A stretch of 5,514 nt of DNA. Source: Candidatus Peregrinibacteria bacterium CG_4_10_14_0_2_um_filter_43_11. Its GTDB lineage: Bacteria; Patescibacteriota; Gracilibacteria; UM-FILTER-43-11. Below, in pieces: positions 1 through 5,514 of the stretch. The stretch's first letter is position 1; every line of letters starts with the position of its first letter. The position numbers and the translations under genes are program-made. The notes under the pieces were generated by a model. That model searched no databases and had not been told where the DNA came from. It was given only the letters and a program-made list of their open reading frames with translations. The DNA lies in the NCBI GenBank assembly GCA_002792495.1, contig PFOK01000091.1, positions 1-5,514 of the forward strand, written 5' to 3'.

Positions 1-1
1 G

Positions 2-1921
2 GCCAATGACAAATTCGACCAACTGGAAGCGGAATATCAACGGGCTTTGCATGATGGAGGAGATGAGAAATCTACAAAAACCGAAATCGAAGCAGAAATT
101 CTAAAAATGACTTCTGAATTCGTGGCGAAAATAAAGAATAGAGAAGAAGCCGGTCTGCTCATCGCTGATGTTAGGCTAGCGGAAAGGTCTGCACCTGAAG
201 AAGCTACTCCCCCTGCTGCTGCCGGTTCTGATATTCCTGCTGTGGCCACCGACGGTTCCGCCACTCCCGCGCCTGCACCTGTTGCTGCACCTGCACCCGC
301 ACCTGATGCTGCACCTGCTGCAGAAGCGAAACCTGCGGAAGTTCCTGCAGCACCTGCTGCCGCTGTCGAGACAACCCCTGAAGGAGTAAGAGTGTTTATT
401 CAAACAAATTTCGACATATTGACCGTACGCTTGGCCGCTGTACTTAAAAAAGTAACTTCCGCTCAATTGAAGGAGGCTTCTGAATTGACAAGGGATGTTT
501 TGGCCACGCTCGATCAGGCAACGCTGGAAAAAGCTGTAAGAACGGGTAAATTAACCCTCACTCCCAAACAGGAAAAAGCGATGTTGGCCGTTGTTTTAAA
601 AGTGTTTGACACGGAAGGAAAAATCAAATCCGGTGAACCGGCGCTGACGGAAGAAATGGGTGAAAGTGCCGCGCTGAAAGATTTGGGCGGTGATTTATTG
701 GACGACGGTACGGATTTAAATAAACAGGTAGCCCGCAAATACAATATCGAAAAACAGGATGGTAAAGATGGTTATTTTGTCGATGGGGTGGAGCTGACGG
801 CGGCTAACCGCGAGACCTTACTGCCTGTTTTAAAACCCGTTTTTGACGCGGCTAAACAACCTGCGGCTTTGGAATCAGGAGCGGAAGATGCTAACAAAGA
901 AGCGCGCATCAAAGCGGCATTGGCAACAGCAGAAACAAGCGCCAAAGAGGAAAATCAAGCGCAGGAACTGGCCGATCAGATGCGAAAAGCGTTGGACGAA
1001 GCCGCCAAGGATCCTAAAATGGGACCGATGGAGGTTCTCTCCATGATCATGCAAGTTATTTCCGCGTTTAAAGAAGCGTTTGAAAGCAAGCCTCCGGATT
1101 TGGCCACACTCAAAGACATGTTGGGTGACTTTACCGCGAATCCACGTCGGAATCCCGCGGATGTAATGAAAAAAAACAAGGCCAATTTTGATAAAATTTT
1201 AGCAGCCAAAAAGCCGGAACCCGGCATGGAAACATTGCTAAATGTTTATTTAAACCCACGCGACACAGAAGCGAATACCTTTTTTGATGAAACCGCCGGT
1301 CAGGCCTCCGGTATTACTAATGCGTTGGAACTCAAAGACCTCGCGCGGTATCGCAAGGAGGCGCAACCGGTGATCAAAAGCTATTTACAGCGCAAACTGG
1401 GTATAAAAATAACAGGTATTAGTGCCATGGAAGGTGACCGAACCGCATTGGATCTTTTTCAGAACAATAAACCGGTTCAGGTTCAGTTTTACAAAGGAAT
1501 GGACGGAATGCTGGCTGCGGGAGTGTTTGATTTTAGCAAACCCGCTCCTGTATGGAACGCAGAAACAAGCAAATGGGAAAGTGAATGGACCATCAATGAC
1601 AAGCCACGTGATAACAAAGAAGTGGGAGGAGGTGTCCCCTTTTCACTTTTGAGTGATCAGTTAAAAAAAGGTCCAATGGCTGCGCCGCTCGCTACTGCCG
1701 GACTTATTGAAACTATTTCACCTCAACCTGTGGCGGTGGCGGAACCTGCGGCGGAACCGGCACCTGCGGCGGAACCGGCACCTGCGGCGGAACCGGCACC
1801 TGTGGCTGAACCGGCACCTGCGGCGGAACCGGCACCGGAACCTCCTACAGCTCAACCACAAGCCGAAGGCGCCCCAGCAGCTTCTACCCCATCGGAAGAA
1901 GTTAAAAAAAAAAATAGATGA
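2..1921 (+). CDS. Large Ala/Pro-linker protein, N-terminal part (5' end outside window; frame ends at A11 tract)
   Basis: I do not recognise this family. The frame is open to the window's left edge. TTG 47 is only an internal codon, since 15 sense codons precede it, so the gene starts upstream and at least 639 residues are visible. Counting from base 2, residues 1-60 are charged and probably helical. Residues about 62-123 are an Ala/Pro/Glu linker. Residues about 125-570 look mostly helical and soluble, with an acidic stretch rich in Gly and Asp near residue 225. Residues about 583-612 are five copies of Ala-Ala-Glu-Pro-Ala-Pro, followed by more Pro/Ala linker. No membrane segment is visible, and a signal peptide cannot be judged because the N-terminus is missing. 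The frame stops at TGA 1919-1921, directly after an 11-A run. The same composition continues in the +1 frame, so this stop is probably not the natural C-terminus. It is likely the upstream part of one protein with the hydrolase-like ORF that follows. Coding status is confident; function is unknown. Confidence 0.8.
   Translation, partial: ANDKFDQLEAEYQRALHDGGDEKSTKTEIEAEILKMTSEFVAKIKNREEAGLLIADVRLAERSAPEEATPPAAAGSDIPAVATDGSATPAPAPVAAPAPAPDAAPAAEAKPAEVPAAPAAAVETTPEGVRVFIQTNFDILTVRLAAVLKKVTSAQLKEASELTRDVLATLDQATLEKAVRTGKLTLTPKQEKAMLAVVLKVFDTEGKIKSGEPALTEEMGESAALKDLGGDLLDDGTDLNKQVARKYNIEKQDGKDGYFVDGVELTAANRETLLPVLKPVFDAAKQPAALESGAEDANKEARIKAALATAETSAKEENQAQELADQMRKALDEAAKDPKMGPMEVLSMIMQVISAFKEAFESKPPDLATLKDMLGDFTANPRRNPADVMKKNKANFDKILAAKKPEPGMETLLNVYLNPRDTEANTFFDETAGQASGITNALELKDLARYRKEAQPVIKSYLQRKLGIKITGISAMEGDRTALDLFQNNKPVQVQFYKGMDGMLAAGVFDFSKPAPVWNAETSKWESEWTINDKPRDNKEVGGGVPFSLLSDQLKKGPMAAPLATAGLIETISPQPVAVAEPAAEPAPAAEPAPAAEPAPVAEPAPAAEPAPEPPTAQPQAEGAPAASTPSEEVKKKNR
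1748..1837 (+). repeat. Five tandem 18-bp repeats coding for Ala-Ala-Glu-Pro-Ala-Pro
   Basis: Units start at 1748, 1766, 1784, 1802 and 1820. Units 1-3 are identical (GCGGCGGAACCGGCACCT), unit 4 has a GTGGCT variant giving Val-Ala, and unit 5 ends in CCG. The array codes for an extended acidic Pro/Ala linker between the helix-rich N-terminal part and the hydrolase-like part. Near-identity at the DNA level suggests recent expansion, so copy number may vary between strains. Confidence 0.9.
1904..1914 (+). other. A11 homopolymer at the frame junction
   Basis: Eleven consecutive A residues (codons Lys-Lys-Lys then AAT) sit three codons before the upstream stop. The continuing Ala/Pro-rich and hydrolase frame is the +1 frame. 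Losing one A (A10), or gaining two (A13), joins the two frames as V-K-K-K-(K)-I-D-E-T-P. A -1 ribosomal slip would meet TAG at 1915-1917, so classical -1 frameshifting would not be productive. A-runs elsewhere in the window's genes, for example at about 1167-1174 and 3728-3736, reach only about 8 or 9 and do not break their frames. Confidence 0.85.
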
Positions 1922-1944
1922 GACTCCGGCGGAAGCTCCTGCCC

Positions 1945-1952
1945 AAGGTGAG
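1945..1952 (+). promoter_or_regulatory. SD-like site before ATG 1956
   Basis: AAGGTGAG lies three bases before ATG 1956 and matches part of the AGGAGGTGA anti-SD complement. It supports an independent or reinitiated start for the hydrolase-like frame, 35 bases after the upstream TGA. It may equally be chance within the Ala/Pro linker, where GCCCAAGGTGAGCCT simply codes for Ala-Gln-Gly-Glu-Pro. Confidence 0.35.
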
Positions 1953-1955
1953 CCT

Positions 1956-2987
1956 ATGGTCAGCGAAACGCCTGTCCCCGGTGCCGAACCCGCACCTGCT
2001 GCCGAATCTGCACCGCTGTCAGCAGACAGCCCCTATCGAACGGACTATCCCGGTAAAAAGACGGGAAGTGATGAAACTCTTTTTGTGGCGGAAGCGGGTG
2101 TGAATCCGACGCTTGCAGACACACTCGAAAAAGTGGAAGGTTTGCGCTGGGTGGGTAAACTAGCGGGCAATGGCGGCCGTGATGTCGCTATTTTGGTTCC
2201 TCCGGGTTACAACCCCGACTTGCCTACCGAAGTGGTTTACCATTTCCATGGCAGTGATCACACGATAGGAATGAAAGTTCCCAAGGGGGGCAGTAAAGGG
2301 AAGCTTTCTGTGGGGGAGGATCGATTTTCACAGGTGATTTCTGCCGCGGAAATACGGGATAGATCAAAAAGAAACGTGATTGTGGTGTATCCGCTTAGCA
2401 CGACAAACGCGACACGGGTTTTGAAATCACATTCAGGAAACACCCATTATTACGATAATAATTGGATGAAGGCGGGATATACCCAGAAAGGAGATGAAAA
2501 ACTGGACAATATGAATGATTTGCACACACAAACCATGACGGTTTTACAGAAACAACTTGGCATTAACCCGACAAATATCGATATTACTTTTAAAGGACAT
2601 AGTGCCGGAGGCAAACCTTTGATGAACCTTTCGAGCAGTTTTACTCCCCCTTCTAATGTAGGAAAATTACGCTTTGATTTTTTGGATGCCAGTTACGGGA
2701 ATTGGGCGGATACTTGCTACAGACAAATGACGACCCGAGTGGTTCAGGTTCCCATTGAATTCAATTTATTTTTGATCCCGGGAGCTATTACGAATGCGAG
2801 CGTGCGTCGATTGCAGAATAAACAGGGGGTGCATGTGGAAAAAGCCAATGTCACTTACGCGGATCTTGTGACGCGGTATAAAAGCACGCTGATGGAAGCA
2901 AAATACACAAAAGCTTCTTCTAAAAAACGTGTGGCTCACGGTGATCTGAACGCGACGTATTTTAATTGGGAGCGATCACCAGAGTAG
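1956..2987 (+). CDS. Alpha/beta-hydrolase-like domain protein (probably the C-terminal part of the preceding gene)
   Basis: Coding signal in this frame begins immediately after the A tract (ATA at 1914). ATG 1956 is the best independent start: it has AAGGTGAG at 1945-1952, an SD-like match four bases from the start, and would give 343 residues. The frame is also open back to 1707, but there it only reads the AAEPAP repeat out of phase as Arg/Asn/His. Residues 1-25 are Ala/Pro/Glu linker like the upstream ORF. A hydrolase-like core follows: VPPGYNP at 81-87, HFHG at 96-99 (likely oxyanion-hole loop), a VIVVYP strand at 141-146, and GHSAGG at 214-219 (nucleophile elbow, Ser216). Candidate partners for the triad are Asp244 in FLDASYG and His328 in VAHGDLN. 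This order fits an esterase or depolymerase-type serine hydrolase. The substrate cannot be told. The Asp and His assignments are inference from order and spacing. It ends at TAG, with no evident terminator. Confidence 0.72.
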   Translation: MVSETPVPGAEPAPAAESAPLSADSPYRTDYPGKKTGSDETLFVAEAGVNPTLADTLEKVEGLRWVGKLAGNGGRDVAILVPPGYNPDLPTEVVYHFHGSDHTIGMKVPKGGSKGKLSVGEDRFSQVISAAEIRDRSKRNVIVVYPLSTTNATRVLKSHSGNTHYYDNNWMKAGYTQKGDEKLDNMNDLHTQTMTVLQKQLGINPTNIDITFKGHSAGGKPLMNLSSSFTPPSNVGKLRFDFLDASYGNWADTCYRQMTTRVVQVPIEFNLFLIPGAITNASVRRLQNKQGVHVEKANVTYADLVTRYKSTLMEAKYTKASSKKRVAHGDLNATYFNWERSPE

Positions 2988-3037
2988 CGGTTGTTGATTA
3001 TGACTTGGTATCGCGTCTTTTTCATTATCCCGTTCAT

Positions 3038-3198
3038 TCGTCATTTCGACCCGCCTGAAGCAGGTGGGGGAGAAATCCCTTTGCCCACTATTTCCTTCAA
3101 AATAGGCAGTGATGATATTGTGTCATTTTATTATGGTTTAGCTATATTCATTTGTTCAGCTTTGGCAAAGGGATTTCTCCCTACATTCGAAATGACGA
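3038..3198. repeat. MITE-like palindromic intergenic element
   Basis: The outer arms are an exact 12-bp inverted pair, TCGTCATTTCGA at 3038-3049 and TCGAAATGACGA at 3187-3198. The inner arms are an exact 18-bp inverted pair, GGGAGAAATCCCTTTGCC at 3068-3085 and its reverse complement at 3164-3181. Between them the left arm has an 18-base insert (3050-3067) that folds into its own hairpin (CCGCCTG/CAGGTGG), while the right arm has only 5 bases (3182-3186). The central loop is 78 bp. There is no transposase and no obvious target-site duplication. An 88-codon frame across it (2991-3257, TTG start) reads through the palindrome and is not credible as a gene. It may be a non-autonomous mobile element, or a transcribed hairpin acting as a terminator or mRNA stabiliser between the hydrolase and sda genes. 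Confidence 0.75.
3118..3150 (+). repeat. 33-bp direct repeat, copy 1 (inside the palindrome loop)
   Basis: This matches 3274-3306 at 31 of 33 positions. The first 24 bases, from TTGTGTCATT to GGTTTAG, are identical. It lies wholly within the loop of the palindromic element. Confidence 0.85.
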
Positions 3199-3273
3199 CA
3201 CTAATTATATCTAAAATAATACAACTCCTTGGGTTACCCTCAGGACGGAACTGGTGATCTCTTTGGGGTTTCG

Positions 3274-3306
3274 TTGTGTCATTTTATTATGGTTTAGATA
3301 TATGCA
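3274..3306 (+). repeat. 33-bp direct repeat, copy 2
   Basis: Second copy of the repeat at 3118-3150, 156 bp downstream and outside the palindrome. It differs only at 3298 (A for C) and 3304 (G for T). The flanking sequences of the two copies are unrelated. This suggests a local duplication, or a sequence copied into or out of the element's loop, rather than a simple tandem array. Confidence 0.85.
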
Positions 3307-3397
3307 CCATAGCTAAATAATTCCTACTTAAATTAAACAAAGTGAATAAGAGCTACGAAGTATTACACTGAATATAAAAATTATTTAAGCGAAGGTG

Positions 3398-3403
3398 TAT
3401 AAT
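3398..3403 (+). promoter_or_regulatory. Candidate -10 box for the sda operon
   Basis: This is a perfect TATAAT within GTGTATAATTGG, in an AT-rich region 63 bases before ATG 3467. No good -35 hexamer lies 16-18 bases upstream, where the sequence is mostly A and T. The assignment therefore rests on the -10 match and position alone. A transcript from about 3410 would have a leader of about 57 nt. Confidence 0.35.
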
Positions 3404-3466
3404 TGGACAAATTCAGCCCACTTCTATATTCTTGTTTCGCCTATTCTCCTCCTTTACTTTTTGCAT

Positions 3467-4153
3467 ATGCCACATTCAATCTCTTTGTTTGATGTTGCGG
3501 GACCGATCATGGTGGGCCCAAGTAGTTCACACACGGCGGGAGCTTGCAAGATTGGCCAAATCGCCAGAGCACTTTTTCATGGCACACCCACTAAGGTGGA
3601 TTTTTATTTATACGGTTCATTCGCGGAAGTGTATCAGGGACACGCGACGGACAAAGCCTTGTTGGCGGGGGTGTTGAAATTATGGACCAGTGATCCAAAA
3701 ATAAAAGAGTCTTTTAAAATCGCGAAAGAAAAAAAATTGGAATACAGGTTTATCCCTGTCAAAAAAGCACCCGAACATCACCCAAATACTGTACGGATTA
3801 TTTTGAAAAACAGTAAACGAAAAGTGAGTGTGGTCGGTTCTTCTATAGGAGGAGGGAAAGTAGAAATCACACAAATCAACAATGTTCCTCTCAATTTAGA
3901 AGCTTCTATCGGCCGTTTTTTTACGTTGATTATTGGTCACGATAACAAAAAGAGTCTGCTTCTTCCCTTGTATAAACAATTGACTGATTGGGGCGTGCCT
4001 TTGGCGGAAAAAATCACTTCCGTCTTTGGAGACAACGGAATCACACTGCTCAATATCGAAAATCACTATCTCAAACTTCCTCAGGTTTTGGAATTGGAAA
4101 AAATTTCAGGCATTCATTTTGTGCGGGCGTTAACCAAGTTACTTAAATATTAA
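3467..4153 (+). CDS. sdaAB: L-serine dehydratase, iron-sulfur-dependent, beta subunit
   Basis: This subunit pairs with the alpha subunit in the cytoplasm to deaminate L-serine to pyruvate and ammonia. The protein is 228 residues, close to the roughly 220 of Bacillus-type SdaAB. Family motifs are in order: ISLFDVAGPIMVGPSSSHTA at 5-24, with the serine-binding PSSSHT loop, YGSFAEVYQGHATD at 49-62, HPNTVRI at 105-111 and SSIGGGKVEI at 125-134. From about 146 to the end the sequence resembles the regulatory ACT-like domain of this family. ATG 3467 is chosen because Bacillus-type homologues begin a few residues before SLFD; the longer GTG 3395 start adds a hydrophobic stretch foreign to the family and overlaps the TATAAT. 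No SD precedes ATG 3467; the leader is pyrimidine-rich (CTCCTCCTTT at 3446-3455). sdaAA follows 45 bp downstream on the same strand, so the two are probably co-transcribed. Confidence 0.95.
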   Translation: MPHSISLFDVAGPIMVGPSSSHTAGACKIGQIARALFHGTPTKVDFYLYGSFAEVYQGHATDKALLAGVLKLWTSDPKIKESFKIAKEKKLEYRFIPVKKAPEHHPNTVRIILKNSKRKVSVVGSSIGGGKVEITQINNVPLNLEASIGRFFTLIIGHDNKKSLLLPLYKQLTDWGVPLAEKITSVFGDNGITLLNIENHYLKLPQVLELEKISGIHFVRALTKLLKY

Positions 4154-4198
4154 ATAGTGAAATCAATCGGATCACACTAATCGATAATCGTAATAAAT

Positions 4199-5146
4199 AT
4201 GGATTACCAATTCAAAAACTGTACGGAGCTTCTGAAGCTTTGCAAACAATATAAATTATCGATTTCCCAAGTCGCGATCCGACGTGAAATGGAGTGTTAT
4301 AAAAAGAGTCGAGCACAAGTGCGAAATCAAATGAAAAAAGTACGTGAAATCATGTGGAACGCGATCCTTTTGGGCATTCGATCAACAAAAAAGTCAAAAT
4401 ACGGTTTAGCCGGGGGTGACGCGGCAAAGATTCATGGAAGTCTCAAAAAAATGTCGAAATTACTTCATAGTAAAACAGCCATTCGGGCCATGGCTTATGC
4501 CATTGCAACCAACGAACAGAATGCACGTATGGAAACCATTGTCGCATTCCCTACCGCCGGGGGATCCGGAGTGATTCCCGGGGTGCTTTTTAGCACGTAT
4601 CAACACATGAAATCCAGTAAGCGAAAAATGCTTGAGGCGTTGTTCGGAGCATCGGCAATTGGTGTGGCCATCTTAGAACACGGTGGAACATTTTCGGCGG
4701 CCAAGGCGGGATGTCAGGCGGAGGTGGGGATTGCCTGTGCAATGGCTGCAGCTGGCGTGACCGAAATGCGTAGTGGCACGCCGGAACAATGTGTGAATGC
4801 CGCCGCCCTTGCCCTCAAAAATATGCTGGGACTTGCCTGTGATCCCCTTGGCGGGCTCGTGGAGGTCCCCTGCATTAAAAGGAACGCGTTGGGGGCACTT
4901 CATGCCATAGGGGCTTCAGATCTTTCGCTGATTGGCGTTAAAAGCTTGGTGCCGATGGATGAAGTGGTCGAAGCTATGATGAATATTGCTGAAAGCATGT
5001 CAGACACAATCCGTGAGACCGCACTAGGGGGCTTGGCGGTTACAGAAACCGGATTAAAAATAAGAAAAAAAATGGGGTTAAAATCAATTCCAAAAAAATA
5101 TATCGCTTACAAAAAATGTGGTAGTTGCAAAAAATGCGATTCTTAA
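4199..5146 (+). CDS. sdaAA: L-serine dehydratase, iron-sulfur-dependent, alpha (catalytic) subunit
   Basis: This is the catalytic subunit of the two-chain L-serine dehydratase (L-serine to pyruvate plus ammonia), using a [4Fe-4S] cluster as Lewis acid, as in aconitase-like chemistry. It has 315 residues against about 300 for Bacillus SdaAA, and aligns from the first residues (EL...S.SQVAIRREME), which supports ATG 4199. Motifs are GLAGGDAAK at 69-77, ATNEQNA at 103-109, PTAGGSGVIPG at 118-128, AGCQAEVG at 170-177, GTPEQC at 193-198, the CDPLGGLVEVPC segment at 214-225 and RETALGGLAVTETG at 272-285. Cys172, Cys214 and Cys225 are the expected cluster ligands; their 42 and 11 spacing equals that of Cys343/385/396 in the Legionella enzyme. 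The last residues, CGSCKKCDS (Cys307, 310, 313), form an unusual cysteine-rich, Lys-rich tail. The start has no clear SD. With an oxygen-labile cluster, the enzyme suggests an anoxic or microoxic life and use of serine as a pyruvate source. Confidence 0.96.
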   Translation: MDYQFKNCTELLKLCKQYKLSISQVAIRREMECYKKSRAQVRNQMKKVREIMWNAILLGIRSTKKSKYGLAGGDAAKIHGSLKKMSKLLHSKTAIRAMAYAIATNEQNARMETIVAFPTAGGSGVIPGVLFSTYQHMKSSKRKMLEALFGASAIGVAILEHGGTFSAAKAGCQAEVGIACAMAAAGVTEMRSGTPEQCVNAAALALKNMLGLACDPLGGLVEVPCIKRNALGALHAIGASDLSLIGVKSLVPMDEVVEAMMNIAESMSDTIRETALGGLAVTETGLKIRKKMGLKSIPKKYIAYKKCGSCKKCDS

Positions 5147-5514
5147 CGGATTGATTTAGGATTTATTTGGGTCTATGACAAGAATTCGTCAGGGCGGTTT
5201 AAAATGGTTAATGGAGAAGGAAAATGGAGAGGGAAAAGAAATTGAAATAAAATATTCTAAGCCTTAGAATGGCATTCAAAATTTAACCTCCCCCTTCATC
5301 ATGTTGCCGAAATCATGAGTTGGGATGAGGAACGGGTGAAGTGATTATTGAAAGACCGTACCGCTTTAATGGTGGCGATTTTAGAGGTAGGAGTTGAAAC
5401 CTTTTTAAGAGAAGAAATAAAAAGTCCGGAGGCAACCTTCAAAATATGCTCGAAACCGGTAAGAGCACTTGGTATTGGCAACCCACATGCAACATGGAAG
5501 GGGTTGGTGCAGGC
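5147..5514. other. Region downstream of sdaAA without an intact gene
   Basis: No convincing hairpin with a T tract follows sdaAA. A 30-codon frame with ATG 5175 and stop 5265-5267 is Lys/Glu-rich and lacks an SD, so I do not call it. From 5261 on, the frame described in the next entry dominates. No tRNA or repeat was seen. Confidence 0.5.
5261..5514 (+). pseudogene. Possible decayed or interrupted gene, continues past the window
   Basis: From 5261, after TAA 5258-5260, a frame reads protein-like residues including HHVAEIMSWDEERVK, meets TGA at 5342-5344, and continues without a stop to the window edge with LLKDRTALMVAILEVGVETF and onward. The amphipathic helix-like run on both sides of the TGA suggests one coding unit broken by a nonsense mutation. 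Alternatively, a short ORF starts at TTG 5348 or ATG 5369 and extends beyond the window. The Leu/Ala/Glu-rich run recalls the N-terminal helices of some transposases, but no motif confirms this, so identity stays open. Translation through the TGA by an altered code is unlikely, because the long genes here have no in-frame TGA. Confidence 0.3.

Larger units (their letters stand above)
2988..3466. other. Intergenic region, about 480 bp, no credible gene
   Basis: The stretch contains the palindromic element, both copies of the 33-bp repeat and an AT-rich segment (about 3297-3405) ahead of the sda genes. A GTG at 3395 would add 24 residues, mostly hydrophobic, to SdaAB, but the family start fits ATG 3467. 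I see no tRNA or other structured RNA gene. Confidence 0.65.

Noticed and set aside
47..49. TTG as the start of the large ORF
   Set aside because: The frame is open and protein-like from base 2 to the TTG and no SD precedes it, so the gene starts upstream of the window.
1707..1913. Arg/Asn/His-rich repeat peptide in the hydrolase frame upstream of the A tract
   Set aside because: It is the out-of-phase reading of the AAEPAP-coding repeats. Natural composition and codon pattern belong to the other frame.
1919..1921. TGA read as glycine or tryptophan (alternative code)
   Set aside because: Reading through leads into a frame without the Ala/Pro or hydrolase sequence, which lies in the +1 frame. 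The long ORFs have no other in-frame TGA.
3225..3252. Small palindrome around GGGTTACCC as a terminator
   Set aside because: The stem is short and imperfect and no T tract follows.
2991..3257. 88-codon frame with hydrophobic stretches
   Set aside because: It reads straight through the palindromic element and the 33-bp repeat, starts at TTG with no SD, and resembles no protein. The hydrophobicity comes from T-rich intergenic DNA.
3395..3466. GTG-initiated 24-residue hydrophobic extension of SdaAB, possibly a membrane anchor
   Set aside because: The family begins just before SLFDVAGP, so ATG 3467 fits. The extension overlaps the TATAAT and has no counterpart in soluble serine dehydratases.
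3446..3854. Long-range pairing of the CTCCTCCT leader with AGGAGGAG at 3847-3854 in sdaAB
   Set aside because: The downstream match is simply the codons of the conserved GGGK motif, and the distance of about 400 nt makes regulatory pairing unsupported.
5299..5481. Minus-strand 60-codon frame
   Set aside because: It is antisense to the coding-like plus frame, has no SD and resembles no family.

Overview
The window is bacterial: ORFs are dense, introns are absent, and the stops are ordinary TAA, TAG and TGA. Composition is mixed, with GC-rich coding patches and AT-rich spacers. The lineage cannot be fixed from sequence alone. Three things are compatible with a fermentative or candidate-phylum (Patescibacteria-like) organism, but this is inference only: a large unrecognised Ala/Pro-linker protein, starts that mostly lack Shine-Dalgarno sequences, and a two-subunit oxygen-sensitive L-serine dehydratase. 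The standard code appears to apply, because the long frames contain no in-frame TGA.

Region 1 (1-2987) holds a large multidomain protein whose 5' end lies outside the window. Its first part is charged and helix-rich, with Ala/Pro linkers and a five-copy hexapeptide repeat (Ala-Ala-Glu-Pro-Ala-Pro). It runs into an uninterrupted A11 tract at 1904-1914 and stops at once at TGA 1919-1921. The same Ala/Pro/Glu-rich style resumes in the +1 frame straight after the tract and leads into an alpha/beta-hydrolase-like domain (oxyanion HFHG, nucleophile elbow GHSAGG) that ends at 2987. Three readings are open: one gene split by a homopolymer indel (sequencing error or real mutation), expression restored by slippage on the A tract, or two adjacent genes, the second starting at ATG 1956 behind an SD-like AAGGTGAG.

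Region 2 (2988-3466) is about 480 bp without a credible gene. It carries a MITE-like palindromic element (3038-3198) with an asymmetric extra hairpin in its left arm. A 33-bp direct repeat (31/33 identical) has one copy in the element's loop and one about 120 bp further on. An AT-rich stretch follows with a perfect TATAAT at 3398-3403, which may be the promoter of the serine dehydratase operon.

Region 3 (3467-5146) is an sdaAB-sdaAA pair coding for the beta and alpha subunits of an iron-sulfur L-serine dehydratase, which converts L-serine to pyruvate and ammonia. The three cluster cysteines of the alpha subunit are present with the expected 42 and 11 residue spacing. The protein also ends in an unexpected CxxCxxC tail.

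Region 4 (5147-5514) has no intact recognisable gene. A reading frame interrupted by one TGA (5261-5514, open at the window edge) looks like a decayed or frameshifted gene of unknown identity.
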